Assembly: GCA_023228865.1 (NCBI GenBank)
Contig: JALOAH010000041.1
Location: forward strand, 1-39,621
Source: Porticoccaceae bacterium
Lineage (GTDB): Bacteria; Pseudomonadota; Gammaproteobacteria; Pseudomonadales; Porticoccaceae
Direction: 5' to 3'
Length of the DNA stretch: 39,621 nucleotides
Below the pieces are notes generated by a model. It was given only the letters and a program-made list of their open reading frames with translations. It was not told the origin of the DNA and ran no database searches. Position numbers and translations under genes: made by a program. Positions 35,517 to 39,621 of this stretch are shown here, piece by piece (the first letter of the stretch is position 1; every line of letters begins with the position of its first letter).

Positions 35517-36425
35517 ATGCTGTTCAAAAACCTGCTTATTTACCGTTTCACCAAACCCTTTACCCACTTGCCGGAAGAACTCGCAGAATTGCTGGGCACC
35601 AAAGTCTTTAGGCCTTGCGGCAAGCAGGAGCAGGCAACCCTGGGTTGGGTGCCTCCCGTAGGCAAAGATGACAGCCCTCTTGTTCATGCCGCCAACGGTC
35701 GCCTGATGGTATGTCTGCAACGCCAGGAAAAACTTCTGCCAGCAGCCATTGTCAACGAGGCTCTGGCGGAGAAAGTTGCTGAAATTGAAGCGAGGGAAGA
35801 TCGCAAGCCCGGCAAAAAGGAGCGCACCACTCTAAAGGAAGAGATCGTCTTTGAACTTTTACCGAGGGCTTTTAGCAGAACTCGAAAACTCTATGCCTAC
35901 ATCGATTTGGCGCTGGGGCTGTTGATTGTTGACAGCGGCTCCCACAAAAATGCCGAGACCCTTATCAGCGAGTTGCGGGCAATTGTCGGCAGCCTGCCGG
36001 TGGTTTCCCTGAAAACCCACCACCCTATTCCACCGACATTGACAGCCTGGCTGGCAGAGGGGACGTTGCCGCAGAGCTTCGCCCTTGGCGGCGAGTGCGA
36101 ACTGCGCGATACCGGCGACGACGGCGGCGTCATTCGCTGCAAGAATCAAGACCTGTTTTCGGAGGAAATACGCAACCACCTCGCCTCTGGCATGTATGTC
36201 AGCAAAATGGCGCTGTGCTGGTTCGGGGGCATAGACTGTGTTGTCGATGAAAATTTCAGCCTTAAACGCCTGCGCTTTGGCGATCTTATCGACGACAAAC
36301 TGGCAGAAGTGGATGCGGAGAGCGCGGCAGAACAGTTCGATGTCGACTTCACCATCATGGCTGGCGAATTTGCCAATTTCATTCCCGCGTTGATCGCCGC
36401 TTTCGGTGGCGAGGACGTCGGCTAA
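35517..36425 (+). CDS. rdgC: Recombination-associated protein RdgC
   Basis: A 302-residue protein of full RdgC length. Family landmarks include the start MLFKNLLIYRFTKPF, VNEALAEKVAEIEAREDRKPGKKERTTLKEEIVFELLPRAFSRTRKLYAYID, and the central GGECELRDTGDDGGVIRCKNQDLFSEEIRNHLASGMYVSKMAL. RdgC forms a ring-shaped dimer that binds double-stranded DNA and restrains RecA. It is found in beta- and gammaproteobacteria, which supports the host assignment. It is a single-gene unit followed by a hairpin at 36450-36475. Confidence 0.95.
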   Translation: MLFKNLLIYRFTKPFTHLPEELAELLGTKVFRPCGKQEQATLGWVPPVGKDDSPLVHAANGRLMVCLQRQEKLLPAAIVNEALAEKVAEIEAREDRKPGKKERTTLKEEIVFELLPRAFSRTRKLYAYIDLALGLLIVDSGSHKNAETLISELRAIVGSLPVVSLKTHHPIPPTLTAWLAEGTLPQSFALGGECELRDTGDDGGVIRCKNQDLFSEEIRNHLASGMYVSKMALCWFGGIDCVVDENFSLKRLRFGDLIDDKLAEVDAESAAEQFDVDFTIMAGEFANFIPALIAAFGGEDVG

Positions 36426-36449
36426 CGTTACTGAAACAAAGTAAAATAT

Positions 36450-36475
36450 ACAGCGTCAATTGCTGGCGCTGTTTT
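36450..36475 (+). terminator. Probable rdgC terminator
   Basis: ACAGCG and CGCTGT arms around an 10-base loop are followed by TTTT, 25 bases after the rdgC stop. Confidence 0.55.
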
Positions 36476-36482
36476 AACCAAT

Positions 36483-36510
36483 AAAAAAGGAGCCCGAAGG
36501 CTCCAAAAAA
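36483..36510 (-). terminator. Intrinsic terminator of the small membrane peptide gene
   Basis: On the minus strand GGAGCC-TTCG-GGCTCC is followed by TTTTTTATT. It lies 33 bases after the stop of the 34-codon gene and has a UUCG tetraloop. Confidence 0.85.
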
Positions 36511-36542
36511 TTTCCAGGGGGGTAGGAAATAAGGTACAGGTA

Positions 36543-36647
36543 TCAGCTTTCTTTGGCTTTTCGCTTGGCGGATTGTTTCAAATCGCCCCAGGCAATGGCT
36601 GATCCCAGAATTCCAGAGACTAGAATGACTACATATGTGACTAACAT
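36543..36647 (-). CDS. 34-residue single-helix membrane peptide (small protein)
   Basis: The frame encodes MLVTYVVILVSGILGSAIAW followed by GDLKQSAKRKAKES, then TGA. The first 20 residues form one hydrophobic helix and the tail is strongly basic, so a membrane-anchored peptide with a cytoplasmic tail is predicted. AGGAG lies eight bases upstream of the ATG. A perfect intrinsic terminator follows 33 bases after the stop. On the minus strand TATAGT at 36686-36691 is a possible -10 box about 40 bases before the start. It is a stand-alone gene between rdgC and a TonB receptor gene. I do not recognise the family; it does not look like CydX or CcoS. Small helices of this type often regulate or stabilise membrane complexes, but no partner is evident. 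Confidence 0.78.
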   Translation of the reverse strand: MLVTYVVILVSGILGSAIAWGDLKQSAKRKAKES

Positions 36648-36870
36648 GAGGCTTACTCCTAATAAGTCAATCTGTTACAGGACGAACTATAGCTCCGACA
36701 AAAAATAACTGAAATGTATTATTTTGATATTAGGCATAAACACAGGTTATGCAGATTAAAGTCTGATAAAAATCAACGTTCCGACTGAGGCCAACCTCTG
36801 CCTCGCAGAGCTGCCGGTTTCCCCAACACTTCGTTGAGCACCAACACCTCGGCAACGAGCCACAGCAAGG

Positions 36871-36887
36871 TGCGACATTATGTCGCA
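36871..36887. promoter_or_regulatory. Perfect inverted repeat TGCGACA-TTA-TGTCGCA
   Basis: A 7+7 inverted repeat with a 3-base centre, 102 bases upstream of the TonB receptor gene. The symmetry and A/T centre are those of a dimeric regulator site. No regulator gene is adjacent, and I cannot match it to a named box (it does not resemble a Fur box). Confidence 0.5.
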
Positions 36888-36989
36888 TTGCCCTTCCCTA
36901 AACCGGCATCTATAGTGGCTCGCGCTAGCACAACAACGCCTGGTCTGGCGCAGAAAGAGTCAAAATTGTAAAAACCGTACCGGGGAAAG

Positions 36990-39329
36990 ATGGGCGCATT
37001 CATCACAACAGGGAACGAACCCCGACACATGTCGCCATGGATACGGCGGCTATTGACGAATATCCTTCTCTTGGCTGCAGCCCTTGGCAGTCAACAGGTG
37101 CAGGCGGACAGCGACAAAATCGCAGAGCTCCATGAAGTTCGAGTGTGGGGACAAAAATCCAGGGCGCTGGATCGGCACAGCCCGACAAGCCTGTTCACAC
37201 ATGAAGATATTCGCAGCATCAATGTGGTCACCACGGAAGATTTCGTTAAATACGAACCCAGCCTGGTGATTCGACGCCGCTTTATTGGCGATGCAAACGG
37301 CACCCTGGGCTTGCGGGGCGCCAATATGTTCCAGACTTCTCGCTCCATGGTGTTTGCCGACGGGGTTCCCCTCCACTACCTGCTTGAATCCCGCTGGAAC
37401 GGAGCTCCCCGCTGGACAATGGTGGCTGCCAGCGAAATCGCTCAGGTTGAAGTTATCTATGGGCCTTTTTCCGCTGAATACAGCGGCAACGCCATGGGTG
37501 GCGTGGTACTGATAGAAACCGCCATTCCCCAGAAACGGGAATTTCACCTCGACGGCACCTTCTTCACGCAAACCTTCGACGCCTACGGTTTTGACGATAA
37601 TATTGACGGCTACAAAGGCTTTGTTTCCTACGGCGACAAAGTGGGCGACCTGAGTTTTTATTTGGCCTACAACCGCCTCGACAATGAGTCCCAGCCGCAA
37701 TCCTTTTTCTTTGCCGCGCCGAGTACAGCGCCTAATTCCACCGCAGTGAGCGGCGCAATTGTCGGCAGCGACGAGCGCGGCAACACTCAGTTTTATTTTG
37801 GCGATAGTGGCGTCATCGACACCGCTACAGATAGTGTCAAATTCAAGCTCGGCTATGAATCCGGCGCCTGGTTGAGTTTGCTCAATATCGCCTACGAAGA
37901 CCGCAATTCAATATCCGATAACGCCAACAGTTACATTTTTGACAGCGCTGGCCGTCAACTCTGGGGCGGAAATGCCAGCCAAAACGAAGCCTTTCTGTTT
38001 ATTCCCCATAGCCGCCTCAACACCAGTGGCCAGGATCGCCACAGTCTCTCCATCGGACTGCGAATCAAGGGGGATTTAAGTGATAGCGCCTCTTTGGAAA
38101 CCAATTTCAGCCATTTCGATATTCTCTCAGACGAAACTCGCACCTCCGCACGCAATCCCGCTCACCCCGACTACGATTCTTCTGGCCAGATTCTCGATTA
38201 CGACAACAGTGGCTGGCAGACAGCTGAAATAAAGCTGCGGCTTTCAACCCTGGAAATCCCCATGCTGGGAATCAAAAACCTGGAATTTGTCAGCGGCTTT
38301 CGCCACGAAAATTATCAATTGCACCGAAACCTTTACCATTCCACCAACTACAGGGCAGGAGACCAAACAGACCTCGCCAACAGTAGCGGCGGCGAAACCC
38401 GCATAAATGCGGTTTTTAGTCAATTGAACTGGAATATCAACCCCTACTGGCAACTGTCACTGGGCGGGCGCTATGAATTCTGGCAAAGCCACAAAGGCTA
38501 TTTATTGGCTTCCGGCAATGACGACTCCAGCCTGACTTTCACCAATGTTCCAGGCAGAACTCTGGAAAAATTTTCACCAAAGTTTTCCCTGCGTTTCCAG
38601 CCCAATGACCGCTGGACACTGAGTTACGCCATTGCCAAGGCCTATCGTTTCCCTATCATTGAAGAACTATACAGCCAATACCAGGCGTTCAATGCCATCA
38701 GCGAAGCCAACCCCAATCTCAACCCTGAAAACGGTCTTCATCACAATGTCATGCTGGAAAGAGCTTTTACCGGCGGTTACGGGCGAGTTAATCTGTTCTG
38801 GGAAAACGTTGACGACGTCATTGAGGCTCAGTCGACCACCCTTCCCGGCGGCACAGGAATTTTTACCTTTATACCCGTCGACGAGGTGGAGACCCGTGGC
38901 GCTGAAATCATTGCCGACGTCACAGACGTTTTCCTGGCCAGACTCGACATCAGGGCAAACCTGACCTGGATTGATGCTGAAATTATTGATAATCGAGTCG
39001 ATCCGGGAATTGTCGGCAATCAATTTCCCCGCATGCCAAAGTGGCGCGGCAATCTCATGGCCACCTACGGAGTTAATGACCGTGTGGAGGTGAGCGCAAA
39101 CCTTCAATACGCCAGTCGCAGCTTTGGCCGCCTCGACAACACCGACGTGGTGAGCAGCGTCTTTGGCAGCCAGGACGGTTACACCAGAATAGGCGTCAAA
39201 ACCAGCTATCAACTCACGGCGCACACCAAAGCCGGTATCGGCATTGATAACCTCACCAATGAAATCGCCTATGTTGCCCACCCTTGGCCAGGGCGCACCC
39301 TATATCTCAATTTCAGCTATGACATTTAA
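36990..39329 (+). CDS. TonB-dependent outer-membrane receptor
   Basis: A 779-residue receptor without an STN domain. A signal peptide ends near residue 39 (LLTNILLLAAALGSQQVQA); its n-region is long, and ATG 37029 would give a more usual one, but GGGGA directly before ATG 36990 supports the longer form. TonB box ELHEVRVWGQK follows. The plug contains TLGLRGANMFQTSRSMVFADGVPL and IAQVEVIYGPFSAEYSGNAMGGVVLIET. The barrel includes KFSLRFQPNDRWTLSYAIAKAYRFP and ends YLNFSYDI, with Ile instead of the usual terminal Phe. It resembles metal/siderophore-type receptors (the group containing copper receptor OprC), but the ligand is not determinable. Expression may depend on the palindrome at 36871-36887. 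Confidence 0.9.
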   Translation: MGAFITTGNEPRHMSPWIRRLLTNILLLAAALGSQQVQADSDKIAELHEVRVWGQKSRALDRHSPTSLFTHEDIRSINVVTTEDFVKYEPSLVIRRRFIGDANGTLGLRGANMFQTSRSMVFADGVPLHYLLESRWNGAPRWTMVAASEIAQVEVIYGPFSAEYSGNAMGGVVLIETAIPQKREFHLDGTFFTQTFDAYGFDDNIDGYKGFVSYGDKVGDLSFYLAYNRLDNESQPQSFFFAAPSTAPNSTAVSGAIVGSDERGNTQFYFGDSGVIDTATDSVKFKLGYESGAWLSLLNIAYEDRNSISDNANSYIFDSAGRQLWGGNASQNEAFLFIPHSRLNTSGQDRHSLSIGLRIKGDLSDSASLETNFSHFDILSDETRTSARNPAHPDYDSSGQILDYDNSGWQTAEIKLRLSTLEIPMLGIKNLEFVSGFRHENYQLHRNLYHSTNYRAGDQTDLANSSGGETRINAVFSQLNWNINPYWQLSLGGRYEFWQSHKGYLLASGNDDSSLTFTNVPGRTLEKFSPKFSLRFQPNDRWTLSYAIAKAYRFPIIEELYSQYQAFNAISEANPNLNPENGLHHNVMLERAFTGGYGRVNLFWENVDDVIEAQSTTLPGGTGIFTFIPVDEVETRGAEIIADVTDVFLARLDIRANLTWIDAEIIDNRVDPGIVGNQFPRMPKWRGNLMATYGVNDRVEVSANLQYASRSFGRLDNTDVVSSVFGSQDGYTRIGVKTSYQLTAHTKAGIGIDNLTNEIAYVAHPWPGRTLYLNFSYDI

Positions 39330-39360
39330 CCCGAAGTCGCGTGCTCCGGAACTTGCACCC

Positions 39361-39621
39361 TTAGCGCTTGCGAACCAGGGTTTTCAACTCACATAACAGC
39401 TCGGCGTATATTTTGTCCCGATGACACTTTGCCCGCAGGTGCTTATTTCAGTCGGCGCTGTTGGTGGCCATTGACAGGCGCGAACATTCAGGCAGCTGGT
39501 GCCATCTCCGGATTGCATATTCTCGACAAATATTTCCGTTGCGGTTGTGATTCGCAGATTTTGCCACTAGGATACCGCACCCTATTGGTGCAAATACGAG
39601 TATTTTGTGGCATTGAAGAGT
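39361..39621 (-). pseudogene. Possible broken or partial reading frame at the right edge
   Basis: On the minus strand one frame runs from the window edge to TAA at 39361-39363 with a single in-frame TGA at about 39448-39450. The part after the TGA (NKHLRAKCHRDKIYAELLC then ELKTLVRKR) looks like a real protein C-terminus, and MATNSAD immediately before it would begin a short protein if the TGA were TGG. I do not recognise it. Chance, a degraded gene, or a sequencing error are all possible. Confidence 0.3.

Overview
The window reads as the chromosome of an aerobic, probably marine gammaproteobacterium. The family mix (Na+-pumping oxaloacetate decarboxylase, RdgC, an AcrAB/MexAB-type RND pump, TonB receptors, a FecI/FecR pair, a Pro-His-Arg tRNA cluster) fits the Cellvibrionales/Spongiibacteraceae neighbourhood. 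That placement is inferred from family resemblance; no marker gene search was possible.

Layout. 0-2.6 kb: tail of a renalase-like FAD oxidoreductase, a 310-bp MITE-like element inserted at a TA, NADP-type glutamate dehydrogenase (gdhA) and a convergent DUF486 membrane protein. 2.8-8.0 kb, minus strand: oadG-oadA-oadB (oadB is frameshifted as given), an MFS transporter, then tRNA-Pro, tRNA-His and tRNA-Arg with their own promoter and terminator. 8.1-13.5 kb: argS, a Baeyer-Villiger-type flavin monooxygenase, a secreted small cupin and a trypsin-like protease with no signal peptide. 13.6-19.5 kb, minus strand: ECF sigma factor, FecR-type anti-sigma factor, a TonB receptor with an N-terminal signalling (STN) domain, and a Tat-exported DUF1214-like protein; together these look like a cell-surface signalling and uptake locus. 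19.6-25 kb: an RND efflux pump with its adaptor and a divergent IclR-family regulator; a perfect palindrome sits between the -35 and -10 of the pump promoter. 25-29.7 kb: housekeeping genes (CBS protein, rsmE, mdh, dimeric dUTPase, glyoxalase-II-like hydrolase, quinone reductase).

29.9-33.7 kb is the most distinctive part. A CYP153-like cytochrome P450 is followed 30 bp later by an alkane-type rubredoxin, an OmpW/AlkL-type porin is divergent from it, and an AraC-family regulator lies downstream. The P450/OmpW intergenic region carries two direct repeats of GGACAT-N5-GACAAC exactly 21 bp apart, the geometry of an AraC/XylS-type operator. Two palindromic repeat elements flank the P450-rubredoxin-OmpW module. 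I infer a regulated uptake and hydroxylation system for alkanes or other hydrophobic compounds, in which a rubredoxin may replace the usual 2Fe-2S ferredoxin as P450 electron donor. The Baeyer-Villiger monooxygenase, quinone reductase, efflux pump and TonB receptors would suit a hydrocarbon-using lifestyle.

33.7-39.6 kb: an unknown 134-aa protein, tRNA-Ile(CAT), a coiled-coil protein, rdgC, a previously easy-to-miss 34-codon membrane peptide gene with its own ribosome site and terminator, a second TonB receptor, and a broken reading frame at the right edge. No rRNA, CRISPR array, insertion sequence transposase or prophage was seen.
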